Shown: positions 32,556 through 45,264 of the stretch, piece by piece
Layout: each line of letters starts with the position of its first letter
How positions within the stretch are numbered: position 1 is the first letter of the stretch
Source: Linnemannia hyalina
Lineage: Eukaryota; Mortierellomycota; Mortierellomycetes; Mortierellales; Mortierellaceae
Reading direction: 5' to 3'
Assembly: GCA_019671135.1 (NCBI GenBank)
Contig: JAHRHY010000020.1
Location: forward strand, 124,001 to 188,000
Length of the DNA: 64,000 nucleotides
Translations under genes and position numbers: made by a program
Notes under the pieces: model-generated
The model's input: only the letters and a program-made list of their open reading frames with translations
Told to the model about the DNA's origin: nothing
Databases searched by the model: none

Positions 32556-32732
32556 CTAATCATCCGAGTTATCCGAATCATCCATATCGTCCAAATCGTC
32601 CAAATCGTCCAAATCGTCCAAATCGTCCAAATCGTCCTCCGGATCATAACCCGAATCATCGGAACCGCAACGACCGTAAAAGCTCTCATCACTGGCAGTG
32701 TGTTGGCCAAGGGCTGCTTCTCTGTTTGACTC
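32556..32732 (-). pseudogene. Candidate terminal exon with an Asp-rich tail
   Basis: After an acceptor-like GAATAG the minus strand is open for 58 codons to a TAG at 32556. It reads ESNREAALGQHTASDESFYG, then GSDDSGYDPE, then a (DDL)n run, ending DDSDNSDD. The acidic run is encoded by a 9-bp repeat. Possible upstream coding (RLVDKWKWRRYNIEVRRG, near 32905-32960) lacks a good donor. It may be the tail of a truncated gene; no family recognised. Confidence 0.3.
32585..32638. repeat. 9-bp tandem repeat, about six units
   Basis: The unit AATCGTCCA repeats head to tail, with the first unit (ATATCGTCCA) slightly changed. On the minus strand it encodes Asp-Asp-Leu. Confidence 0.85.
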
Positions 32733-33289
32733 CTATTCTCAGACAGCCGCAGGGAAAAAAACAAAGAGGAGGGAAAGGGGTAATGCACTGTTGAGTCGAT
32801 GAAGAGACAATGGGGGTGTTTGATGTTCAAAGTTGAAAGTAAATGGGAGATGGAGAGGAAATAAAGTGATGATGCAGCCGAGGTAGAGAGTAGGTAAGAC
32901 CCTCGCCGCACTTCGATGTTGTATCTTCGCCATTTCCACTTGTCCACCAGACGCCACTCGGTGAGTTACACTGAGCCTTGTAAGCGCCCCTTAAGACTTA
33001 AACAAATCCTATTGCTGTTGCAGAATCAGGGGACGAGAAAGGAGCAAAATCGACTCCTCTCCTCTGTAGGCGCCAAAAAAAATGGCGGTGCACCAAAGTT
33101 TGTGTCTGGGTGGCACCTTCATCATGACTGAACTGATTACAGTTGTAGAACTACCACTCCCTATGCATTTTCCCACATCTCGTTTCCTAGCAAAGATCTC
33201 GCATTCAGCAAGAACAAGTTTCAATGAATATAACTATTTCCAGCATTTTTATGAACAAGACGTTGTTTGCTAACAAAAGCAAGGAGGGA

Positions 33290-36200
33290 TCAGTCGTCAA
33301 AGGGTATCTTTTCACTCAGGGTGTCATCATCTTTTCTGCCTACACTAGGACTCCCATGTCCTGAATGAGCCGAAAGAGAGCGACTGCGTTGGAGACTCTT
33401 ATCGGCTTGACGCTGCTGCATTAGTCGGGCCTCTGCCTTTTCGTCGTATTCATGATCGCCAAACAGTCCTGATGATCCGTCTTGCAAAAGTTCACCTGCA
33501 ATTTGACCCAAAGCATTCGAAGATGGCTGCCGACTGACGCCTCGGCTACCGTGTCCCAAAGTTACATCTCTTGTGGATCCTGCAAGCATCAAAGATCCCA
33601 ATCCAGAGACTGACGCCGGTGTTGTTGCGTTGGCTGCCGTTTCCACTCGAAGCTCGTCAAGGATCTCCATCATGTCACGCAGCCGACTCTTTTCAATCTG
33701 CAGTTGCCGTGCCCCAAAGTCGCGCATCGATCGTTCCAGTTCCTTGGTATGGTGATTTTGAAGATGCGCGAGTTCCTCAAAGAGCGAACCGCGAAGACTG
33801 TTCAATAAACTCGACGCTTTTCCAATCTTGTCTTGAATCTCTTCCAGCGGCACTTGACCAACGGCAGCCGAAGCAACAGCTGCAATAGAGGTGAACGGGG
33901 TTGTCAGCAATGACGATGAAGACAAGTTTCTTGCGTTTAGATCCTGGAACTGGCGAGATCGAGGTCGAACCGGCGTCAATGTGGTAGTACTACTGCTCTG
34001 TGAAGGGGTCGACGGCAGCCTCACCACCAGTGTTGACTCGTTAGCAGGACTAGAGGGTGGGGTGGTCGGCATCCGAACGATTCTTGATATGGGCTGAGGA
34101 GAGAGGGCTCGTCTCCCACCTGTGATTGACGGTCGTTTACTGGCGACACCCTCAGAGGCTGACCGCGCGTGTTGAGAATGTCCAATACCGCCAGACGCAA
34201 TCGTTCCAGAGACGGCCTCAAATGTTGAGGTTGCTGCATTACCAACCGCTCCCAACGCCGCTCCTGCTCCGCCGATCGCTGTCATAGCTCCTTCTCCAAT
34301 CGACGATAGACCTGACCACCACATGTCGCTTCGTCGCATAGATTGCTCAGACTTGACGGCCGATGCTCGTAGTTGCCGGATAGAGTTGATAATCTCTTGC
34401 GGATGCTGCAATGCCCTCAGAGTACCCTCGATGACAAAAGAGAAATCTAAAATCCAAGATCATCGTCATAATTAGTGCCTGTGTAGTGCTGATGATATGT
34501 CAGTGCGCACGTTCCCAACAGTACACATACCTTCAAAGAGGTTTCCCAGCGACTCAATGTCAGAGGTGTACATTGTAGTTTGAGTCGCTGCAATCGACTT
34601 TAACGCCAGCACGTATTCATCCTTGTTGTCAAAGTTGATCTGATCAGCTCGGTCCAGCATAGTCGATAGTATATCCAGTTCCTGAGGCACATCTATCAGA
34701 TTCGAATAGAAAAAACACGTATTTTAGTCCCGATAACAGCCTGAACTCGTGCAGGCACAGTTGGACCATTAAAGACAACTACAAGATATACCTTGAGCGC
34801 TGCGATTCAGCTTTCGAGAACAGACCCAGACGTCGTGAACTGCCTTGTCAAGTTTGACAATCTCCTCGCTCAAAAACTTGAAGTATGTCTCTTCATGCTC
34901 TAGATTCTCAACAACGGACGGGTAGTTGTCAAAGATGCTGTCGAAAGAGTTTTCCTGCTTGCACTGCGATCTCTCTGCAATCATCTCTCGCTATCATCAA
35001 AAACAAGAGGCGCAATGTCAGTAGTCATTCAAGAAGAAACACAGAGGTAGAGTCGAGTTGCCATGGCACGATGTTGACTTGTACCTGCAGTTCTGGCATG
35101 AGCATAAATTCCCAGACCAACTCATGGTTCGCAAGAACAGGGTGATCCGACAAGTAGTTCAAAAACATGTCCAGCCTGCGAGCAGAGATAGCCAGGACTG
35201 TCTTGGATGGACGGCTGGGTGACAACAGAAACGGCGAAAAGAACCCTTCTAGAGACGGAATGCAGGCGTCAGGGCACTCGACCAGCAAGTTCTCCCGTAG
35301 AAAGCGAAAATCATCTAGAGACCTGGGCATGGTGACAATCGTCGACCTGTCTGCTGTCTGTTGATGGATAAAGAAGACGTGTGAAAACCGATGCGAGTAG
35401 TCACCATGCAATCAAAAAAGAACGGCAAAACATACAACACCACTGTAACTTACAGAGCCGCTTTTGACAATGTATCGGATCTTGCCGTCCTGTTCCACAG
35501 CTCCACGGACGACACGGATGAGTCGCTTCGCCACTGACTTCGAGTCAGCCTTCTCGTTACTTGACGTGGCCTTCTCCTGGGTCGAGTTGGTCGGCGCCTT
35601 GACGACGTCTACTCCGTGTCCTTGCCTGCTCTCCCAGAATAACAAGGCATTATCCAGCATGTCCAGGATAGCATTGTCGGTCGTCATATCGGCAGGTGAT
35701 TCGTTCGACCATTCTCGGAGCTCCGGGTTCGCGCCACTCTGCAGTAAAAACTCGACCACAGAGGCCGAATTCGACTGACATGCCAACTGGAGCGGCGTGC
35801 TTCCGTCAATGACCGACTGGAGATCGATCGGCGTGTGCGCCTGCAGCATTTGAACCATATCGAGGTTTCCACGAAGGCAAGCCATATGGAGTGGCGAATA
35901 TCCTCGAGAATCCACCATCAAGACATTGACCCGTCCCGTCTCAAGCAAGCATTTGACCACCGCGGCATTGTCGTGCAGCGCCCATTTCAGTAGAGGTGTC
36001 CAGCCAGCATAGTTGTCGACCTCAGGGTTCGCTCCGCACTGGACCAAATGGTTGATGAGCGTTGTGTCGGTAATAAAATGTATCGCCGTATCGCCGCGGT
36101 TGTTCTGCCGATCCAGTTCCTCTGACTTCATATTGGACGAGAGAAGGAGCACAGAGCTGCGATAATGATCACTCCTCTCACTCAGTTTTGAAGCAATGAT

Positions 36201-38804
36201 GAGAGGTGTGTCGCCGTCGTTGTTGGGTAGGCCGAGGTTTGGACCGACTGACAAGAGCTCCTTCAAGAGTGCCAAGTTATCCTTCGCGGCAGCCATATGC
36301 ATAGTGGTATTCCCGAGGACATCTTGTCGATTGATCGCTTCCTTGTCCTGTAGGGCCAGAGTTTCCAAGATAACACGAGTCAACTCGACATTCTCTAGTT
36401 CGACGGCCATCATAAGCGGTGTCTTGCTTTCGTAGTTGGCTACAACAATCGAGCTCCCTTGTTCCTGCAGCAGATACCGAAGCATATCCACTTGCTGCGA
36501 CTTGCAGGCCAAAAGAAGTCCATTGTTGCCTTCAGCATCTCGACTCTGCATTGGCGATGCCGCAAGGGAGATGTGAAGGGTGGCATCTATGGACATGTCG
36601 CTCCCATTCTCCAGACTGACTGTCGACACTCGTCTGCTGGGTGTCGGTCGTTCTGGCTGGATGTTGGATGTGTCTGGTGTTTGGCTGTAGATGGTCCTGA
36701 TGCCCTCAATATCGCCTCGGCAAATCGTTTCCCAGTATTCCTGATTCCTGGCAGACAGTGGCGAGAGCTGCTTGACGTGCGTGAGAATGTATCGTGAGAC
36801 GGCCTCCAAAGTCGAAAGAGAGTATCCGTATTCGCCTCGACTGGCGTCTCCGAAGAGGACAAAATTCTTCATATAGTAGAGGTTGGACGGAAGGTTGCTG
36901 ATTCCTGACCGAAGAACAGTGAGGAGCAGTATGGGGATGAGGTCATCTGCTCCACCGGACAAAGTACTGGTGACACGGATGGTTTGGACTAGACAAGCCA
37001 GCTTCTCCTCGGGAGTGCGCAAAACCCCAATGGACTGGAACTCGTTGAGCGCAGACACGACGCTCTGAAAGTGCTGGGGCGTATCTGGCAAACCCACCTG
37101 TCCAAGATCTAGATTCTGAGAAAAGGGTATTAGTCTGATTAGATAATGTCCACAACCAAGGTGCCCTTGCATTGAAATGGTAAAGTCGACAGGGAAGAGG
37201 CACGCACCCGCAGTTCCCGTATTGCCTCTGCCAGCTCCCAGTCTTGCTGCTTCAGGTGTGAGGTGATCTTGAAAAAGACAATGTCGTATGTTGAGTTCAT
37301 AATGTAGTTCTCCAGGAGCTTGTCGAGAATATCGACAGTTACTCCGTATTCGTCCAGCAATGCCGAGAGGACTTTTGGGTCCACTTGGTTCAGCAACTAA
37401 GTAACGAAAGCGCAGACGGTGGCTAATTAGCAATTGATATCGTCAATTGAAGAGCATGCACATCTCATGAAATGGACAAAGGTAACGGCACGTACGTCGA
37501 CACTGTCGGCAAGTAAGCGATCGACTGCCGAATGAATCTCTTCCAGACTGCCCTGTGTCATGATCGCGTCGTTAAAGTCCATAATGAGCTTCTCCAGGTT
37601 CTGAAAGACTCCTGGGAACCGCTGCAGTATTAGTTGCAGCGTGAGCAATGGCCAAGCCTTGCTTTTCCGCCGTGTCTCCCGATATGGTGCTGTGGTATAA
37701 AAGTGTCCTGACCGTTGTCTGTTCCTACGACTGGCTCTGGTGCTTTCCTGCCTGTCAGCCACTTGTAGTTGATTGATAGGTGGGGAGTTGATGGGCCGTT
37801 GGATGTCGTTCTTATTGAACCCTGGTGACCCTGGGGCAGAACTTGAGCCTTGCCCTTCCTGCGAGAGTCCGACCAGGGGTCGATCGATGAATTGAACAAT
37901 CCAGCCTCGTCCCTCGTTGTCGTAAAATATCTTTTCCGAGACGAGTCGCGCCTGTCGAAGGAGTTTGAATCCCTTTGCCGTTGTCACTAAGGAATACGGG
38001 GTTGTCAAACAGGTTAACAATCAGGTCGCCGGTTGTCACAAAAGTGCTTATCCAGTTCGTACCGATTCATACCTGTAGTGTCCGTTAGGATCAAGGATCG
38101 CCCATTCAGAGTCGTCACTGACAGTCCCTTTGACACCGGATGGTCTCTCTCTGCAACGCGGACAAGATGGCTCACTATGCACAAACAAGCACAGAACAAG
38201 AAAATGAGTTTTCAGGCGTGAGGTCTGACTCCGAGCTCTGTCCTTCCCTCCATGACTTGCTCCACCTCGGTTCTAACGGGTTATCGCTCTCCTGTCTTTA
38301 CATTGTATCTGTCCATCTTCCTTCTGCCTTTACTCTCCTCTCTTCATCAATGTCCTTCCTCCTCTGCCTTGGCACCCTTTTTTACTTTTCATTTTTGTTT
38401 ACAAAAGAGAACTGAATGACCGATGCCGAGAACATCGTCGAGAGCAATAAATAAGTGTGTCGCTGCGTACTTATGAACTCTTCGTCGATTCCTCCCCACT
38501 CCCATTCCAGACCAGAGATGGTGTTGAGACCGATGAGGGACTGCTGGGTCGGACAGAGGATGACAAGTTGGTGGCGACTGCGTTCCCTGAGCAAGGTAGC
38601 GAGGGCAGCCTCGAAGGCTTTCCTGAGGAACTGGAAGGTCTTGAGTTGCTCTTGGTTAACGAGACTGACGGTAGCAAGCGAAGTCGAGTCATGGAAGAAG
38701 AGCAGGGAGAGAAAGTGGTTGGAGGTGGTGGTCGGTGCAGGCTTGGGACGGGGCGAAGGGGTCTGGGCCTGCTGTTGCTGGAAGATGGAGATAGCGAGAT
38801 CCAT
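33290..38804 (-). CDS. VPS9-ankyrin-PX-BAR protein, Vrl1/VARP-like Rab5-family GEF, nine exons, 1,522 residues
   Basis: Minus-strand exons are 38471-38804, 38073-38174, 37496-37986, 37208-37396, 35454-37115, 35085-35357, 34792-34990, 34531-34692 and 33290-34446, all GT-AG and in phase. The open frame extends above 38804 but has no ATG. Domains in order: an N-terminal region of VARP type (1-300); VPS9 (about 300-480, with GADDLIPILLLTVLRSGI and SNLYYMKNF); about seven ankyrin repeats (560-880); PX (about 915-1017); and a helical BAR-like region (1018-1522) with a Gly/Ala-rich insert. VPS9 domains activate Rab5-type GTPases on endosomes; PX-BAR regions bind phosphoinositides and bend membrane. 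This order matches yeast Vrl1, part of the VINE endosomal coat with Vin1. Polar low-complexity segments are longer than in yeast. Confidence 0.88.
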
Positions 38805-39014
38805 GGTCCCCTTTGCTTGGTGTTGCTTGTTTGTTGTTGTTGTTGTTGGCGATGATGAGTGTGTGTCGTCTGATGGGTGCGAGTTGTGAATGTGTGTATT
38901 ATGATCAAGAAGGAAGGGAGAAAGAAGTTGAGAGAGAGAAGAAGGATGCAGCTGTGGTGTTGAATCCACAGGGAGAGAGGGCCATGGTGGTGGTGGGTGT
39001 TTGGTTAGAATAGG

Positions 39015-39240
<226 letters not shown>

Positions 39241-42200
39241 TGCGCGTGAACACACATGCCAGCAGGAGAGTCAAAGAGCATGAAGGGATGTTAGAAACAA
39301 AAAACCCAAGGACTTGTGCACATCTTTTGTTCCGATACTCTACTTCCTCTCTTGTTTAATCTTTCTACCCCCTACTACCTTCACCATGCTTTGTTGAGTG
39401 CAATTGCCCTTCATCAGGGTGTCCATTCGGGTTGCAAAATGGAGTGAGAGGGAGTTCTTGTTACCCGACATCAGGTTTTGCACAGGCAAAGCTACCAGTG
39501 ACGGACTGATGGACTGATATTTCGACCTTTTGTTTGACCATCAATCTTCTTATGGGTCAACTACCTCTTCTCGTCCCATCACTTTTCATCCCAGTCCATG
39601 GTTGTATTTTGGATTTGAATGATGTTGATACGCTATCGAAAAAAAAAAAAAAAAAAAGGTGAATAAGCGCTAATCATCATGAACTGAATTCTCTCCTTTC
39701 TTTTGAGTTGTGGAGGTTCTTTTTTCTCCTTCGTCGTATCATTTTTTCTGCACGAGACGTCTAATGTGGATTACAAGACCCATAGCAGGATTGAGCCATC
39801 GGTGAGGAAGGGCAGACACATGTCTCTTTATCAATTCTAAGGAAATCTAGAGTAACACGCGATCAATGCCTGTGATGCATCAGATATCCTTAATAAAATC
39901 ACGTCTGGGACCTGGATCTTCCACTCAGAAGGGAATGCAATACGAGCAAACATGGAGCGTCACCGAATATTGTGATGCGACGGAAGAACGCGACGCGACA
40001 ATGATGAAGAAGGTCGAGTCGCATGACTCAAACTGATCGCACTCATTATACAATGATCGGCAGGGAAAATAAACGGTACCAAGAAACCGGGCTTGGGTCT
40101 GCCCCCATACTCTTACTTCCTTGTCTTTTCGCGCTTCCTTCCTTATTCATAGCCCGAAACAAGGAGGGATGGTGCAGACAGCACCCGATCGCAGCAGCTC
40201 TCTCTGCTTGTCGTACAGCAGTGTTTCATTAGAAGAAAAGGAAGGGGTAAGAAAAAAAGATGAACTAGCAAGATCAAGATGGGTTTGCTCTGCTAATTGG
40301 GAGTACATATGCGCTCTCCAACGGCTTCTTGTCTTGACTTTGTAAGGCTTCAGGTGTCAATGCGAGCTATTGATGAGCAAAGTTTGAAGGCGGAGAAATA
40401 ACTCATCTCCTTGTCCTGTGTTTCATAGCCAGCTCCGTGTCCACCATTCGCTTCTTTTGATTTCTTCCCGCGGCAAGGATTCCAGCCCCCACATTCATTA
40501 CAATACAAACAGACATACACTCTGCCGAGGACGGGGTAAAAGGAGACATCATTGTACCCCTCTCCCCTAGATTCCCAGCTGGGGGATGTAAACACAACAC
40601 AACCTGCGGTACAATGGTCGGTTCCAGGTGCCCGCAGCGTTAACCCCTCTATTTTTAGTGACTGAAGTATGCGATATCGAGAACGCCAAAGTCCAATGGC
40701 GGACCGTGCATCATCAATACGCCATGCAACTTTGTTGTTTACCTCGCGCAGAAGACAAAAACAAAGAAAAGGTGGCACAGTGCAGGGATGTCTTTACATC
40801 AGCATACAAGGGCACCTACTGCAGTTAGTCTGGAGATGGGGAAAAACACAAACAATGGGTAAAAAAAATAGGGACGAATGGCTAACCTGGCGAAGAGAGG
40901 GTTGCAAGGCCCCTTACTCTGGGCAGTGGGGATGTTCATTTGTCCAAACATACAAACAAAGCGCTACGACCCCCCTCAAACCCTCACTCGCGTAATGCAT
41001 ATTATTGTACCACAAAAGAGGGTCAAGGTTGCATAATGCCGTGTAACTCTAACAAGGCCGACACAAAGCCATCTCTGTTCATACTCGCATAAACAGCAAT
41101 GAAATGACCGAATGGGACAGTAAAGAGTTGTCAAAGGGAGGATTGATAGGACACAACACAAATCAAAACAAAACAAGGTCCAGGGCCTTCTGTTTTGACA
41201 TCACTTACTGCGCGCTGCAGTAAACTATTACCAACGGTCCCAGACACAGAAACTAAACTACCCTTTTAAGTTTATTGTTCCATCTGGGGTGAGGTATCCT
41301 TTTTATTTTGTTCGCTTTGGTCGATAGATAAGAGAGGGCTAAAGCACTTGCATGATATGGAGATATGGACCTTGGACTCCATGTTTCGTCTTGTTGAGTA
41401 TCAAAGCAATGCCGGAAACCTTGCGACAGAGCGCAAAGTAATGGAAAGGGTGAGAATAACATTTGGACTTTGTGTATTGTGAGTTGCGGGCACTCCTTGG
41501 TCGCTTAGTGTATCCTGTTGCACGGCATGCGCATTCATGCAGCGGGACAAACAAAGTTAATGCTATCGCATAATTTGGTCGCGACAAATGTTGGTCCTTC
41601 TACACCTTTACGTGTATTAAGCCGCATAGCATTTGTTCCTCTACATGGAGAAGGAACATCAGTCGACAGCATCATGATTGGATAACAAGGCTAAGTTCAG
41701 GGGATCTGGACAGTACACCAATGTGGACGCGCCGAAGTCTCTTCTCCACCAACCAACCGCGGATGGGCGATGATATCGGGGGGTAGTGTTGGAAGAGACA
41801 AGGTCACATTCGCGTTCGGATTCAAATGCACAAGGAGCCAGACAAGTGTCGGTTTCCCTCCTTTTTTTTCACTTGGTGTAACGGACTATTTTTCCATAGT
41901 GCTTTTTTTTTTTTTTTTTTTTTTTTTTTTTCCGCGCGCGCTCGGTGGAGAGGATCAGAGGAAACACTTTTGGACAGAGGAGAAATGGGTAACCTTTTTG
42001 TTGATCCGTGTAGAGGGACAGTCGATAGGCATGCCAGTTGAAAATAGAACCCTCGAGAACGATGAAACGCTTCAGGGAGAGATTTCCGTTGGAGCAAGTT
42101 AGTGAGAGAGAGAGAGAGAGTAAAAGAGCGACAGCGCGAATGGCTCTCACTCCAACGCCGTCTTTCTTTGTACAACGTACTCTCTGTAGGTACAGCAAAA

Positions 42201-45200
42201 ATGCAGGTAATCAGAAACACAACAAGGGCAGAGAAAAGAGGAGAGTAGACACTCGGTTACCCCATCCATTTTTTTTTTGTTTGTTCCTAAAGATCCGAAT
42301 GGCCCGAGGGCGAGAAGAGTAAAGTAGCGATGGAGCTGTTGCTTCTTTTGTCATGTTATTGCTGCGACCCTTGTGCGTGCATCTCCAACGGTTTGCTCAC
42401 ATACAGAAGAAAAGATGAAGCAGAGAATAATGCATTGATAATGGCTCTTAGTGTGTTTGCTAATTAGAATGCATTAAATAAATGCCTTGTCTCTTGCATA
42501 GCATATCCTGCAGATGTTCAAACGAACGACATGTAAAAAAAAAAAGGCGGTAGTAACAATGCAAAGAGTCGTGGCCCATGCTTTCTTTATTTGTTTGTTT
42601 TATTCGACAGGCAGTACCTGAGAGACTGACACCGACACTGAGTGACACCACCATCACTGACTAAAACTGACACACATGAAACAATTCGCCGTACTGGCAC
42701 GATCACTGATCACTAAAGTGATGATGTTGGGTCGACAAAAAAAGGGCGAGACCTGATTGCAGTCAACGCGGGTCGCTATCGCACAACAAAGGTACCCTTG
42801 CTACTTTTCTCCCCTGTCTCACAAGGGCCAACGATCGTCTAATGTCACACAGTCCTTGCTCGTCAGTTGAACGCGTTGTGGGTGAGAATAGGAATGACAA
42901 GAAAAGATGAGAGGATGGGGACGTGTTGAATGTGCTGGTGCGTCCGTCCATATACGGTGTTGTCTGCCCTCCTCTCCAATCGTCACTCTCAGCGCCATGG
43001 TCTTATCTAGATGAGAATGCAAACGATCCTTACCTGGGTCACCGCCCCCTCCTTTTTTTTGTCCCTCATTCCCCCTCACAAAGGTAGCCAGGTCGGATCT
43101 CGACTGGTGCCCATTCTCTCCCTCTCTCGTACTTGGGCGGGAAAAAAAAAGGATTAGCGAGGGTCCTGCGTGCGTCTGCATGATGTGCGTAATTTTGTCC
43201 TACCATCCGCATCTCTGTTTACGTATCAAAAAGAGCGAGAGAGCGAGAGTGGGAGGGAGGGAGGGAGGGAGGGAGGGAAATACTCCGTGCAAATGGACCC
43301 CCTTCTCAGTATCTCCCTTTTTTCCCTCTTTCTCACACACACACACACACACCATCCCTCCCTCTCAGCTACTACACCGACAGTCCAATTTTTTTTTGCG
43401 TTCAAACTGTTTGTCCCCTTGCGTTTCAATTGAAACGAATTTCTCAGCAAATGTCTCCCCTTTTTTTATCTTTCCACTCACAGCCTTCACGCTCTCCTTG
43501 CCCTCTCATTCGTGTGTGTGTCTTTATCATCCTTTCATCTGTGCCATTAGCCTATTCGATGCTTGAAAACGTATTCGATTAAAAACATAAAACAAAAAGA
43601 GAAAGGAGAAAGGGAGGGAAAGGTGCAAAAGAGAGTGTGGGCGAAATTCTGCATGCGGGTCCCTCCTGGGTACTGTTAACGATGTGTATGTGTGTGTGTG
43701 TGTGCATGCTGTGGATGCATCATGTCTGCCTAAAAATGAACAGATGGACCAATAGACGTCGTCTTTTTTCTTTTTCTGTTGTGCGAATACAAGGCGTTCG
43801 CCCCTTCCTTCTTCATCGTTTCCATGCTCGCTTGCTCTCTCATCTGCGTTTCTATCGTTTCTTGGCGCTTTTTTGAGCATGTAACCCCCACACATATACT
43901 TTACACTGCCGAAGAAAAAAGAATGAGAACAAAAGGAGCAGCGAAGGATAGTTCTTTGTGTGTACATCTCTCGTTCTCCCTCTCTGCCTTTCCACCGATA
44001 TACAGAAGAAAGGATCAGATCTCGAGCAGCAGCCCTCATCTCCTTTTCACTCTCTCGCATACCTCGCTCTTAATTGTATTCGATCTATTCAACTGACGCT
44101 CTGTTTAGTATGGGCATCTGTTAATAGGGTATGTATGGATCGAAGATAGACGATGCAAGAGTGCGAGATCAAGAAAAAGGGTATCCGATGCAATGCGATG
44201 CAATGCTTCTCAGACGTTAGACACACCCCGCCCTGCTCTATTTTTTCCTTCTTGTTTGATAGGTCTTCTTGGTTTGTAGCTTACTGTTAGTTTTGTGTGT
44301 TCACCCCTTGTGTTTGTTGTTTGTTTGTTTGTTTGTTTCTTCGTGTGTACTCTTCTAACCTGGACTGAAAAGAAGACGAATTGGCTACTTCGACCGTTTG
44401 TCCTGTATTCTATTCTATTCTATCCCTTCAATTGTCGTTGTGTGTTCCTCTATCAGCCCTTCCCCCTGTTTGTTTTGTTTGTTTAATTTTCTTGTCGTTC
44501 AATGGGGCACATTTGAATGGTGTCCCCCTTTTCTCTTCTTTTGGCGCTCTCTCTGGAGTATTCATTCCTATCCTCGGGCCCTTCTTTTTCGTACTTCTTC
44601 CACATGCACACACAGGCACACAGGCTGCTGCACTGTCAGCCCCTTGAAGCCGACGTCCCTTGGCCCCAGCTCACAAACACCAACAACAACACGCATATGC
44701 TGCCCTTTGTCAAGAAAAACACATAAATACCCGACCGTTGCTCCGCATTTTTTTTTCTTTTCTCTCCATATCTCTCCAATCTTCTTGACTTCTTTTAGCT
44801 GCTCGCTCTTCTCACTCTATCTCCCTCCCTTTACCTCCAACCTTCCTCTCTTCCTCCTCCTCCTCCTCCCTCATTGACTGTACTCGCTTTGTCTCCTCCG
44901 ACATTCGTTCGCATTCGATTCCTCACAATTCGCTCGTAGTTCCTCCCTACCAGCATTCTTCCCAACCCATTCCTCTCAGAAAACATATGTGTTGACAACT
45001 CAATCCCCCGCTATTGTCAAGAGATATCACCCCCACGCCCACACGGCAAGCACCCACGCACGCACACAAGCCAACATCTTAGTTTACACAACTGCACCCT
45101 CTTTCTACATCCTCATCTTTACCAAATACCCTATTTTCACTTATCTTACTATTCATTACATCTGTAACGTCAATCACATCCCTATTATTTACTCCATAAC

Positions 45201-45264
45201 AACAACAACAACAACACCCTCAACCCCATTCCACCCTCTTACCTTTCCTTCCATCATAACCAAC
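39241..45264. other. 6-kb gene-poor interval
   Basis: No gene is supported. Candidate frames (40350-40778, 41822-42220, 43527-44060, 44398-44877) have no family resemblance, are rich in Ser/Leu/Phe or Lys/Glu, and follow simple repeats. Tracts include a T run (41905-41931), GGGA repeats (43253-43279), an AC run (about 43336-43352), GT repeats (about 43686-43703) and TTTG repeats (about 44316-44338). The last 800 bp are strongly pyrimidine-rich and probably form the promoter and leader of the gene at 45265. Confidence 0.5.

Noticed and set aside
40350..40778. 142-codon minus-strand frame with several Cys
   Set aside because: No recognisable domain, no promoter or splice evidence, overlaps competing frames; likely chance.
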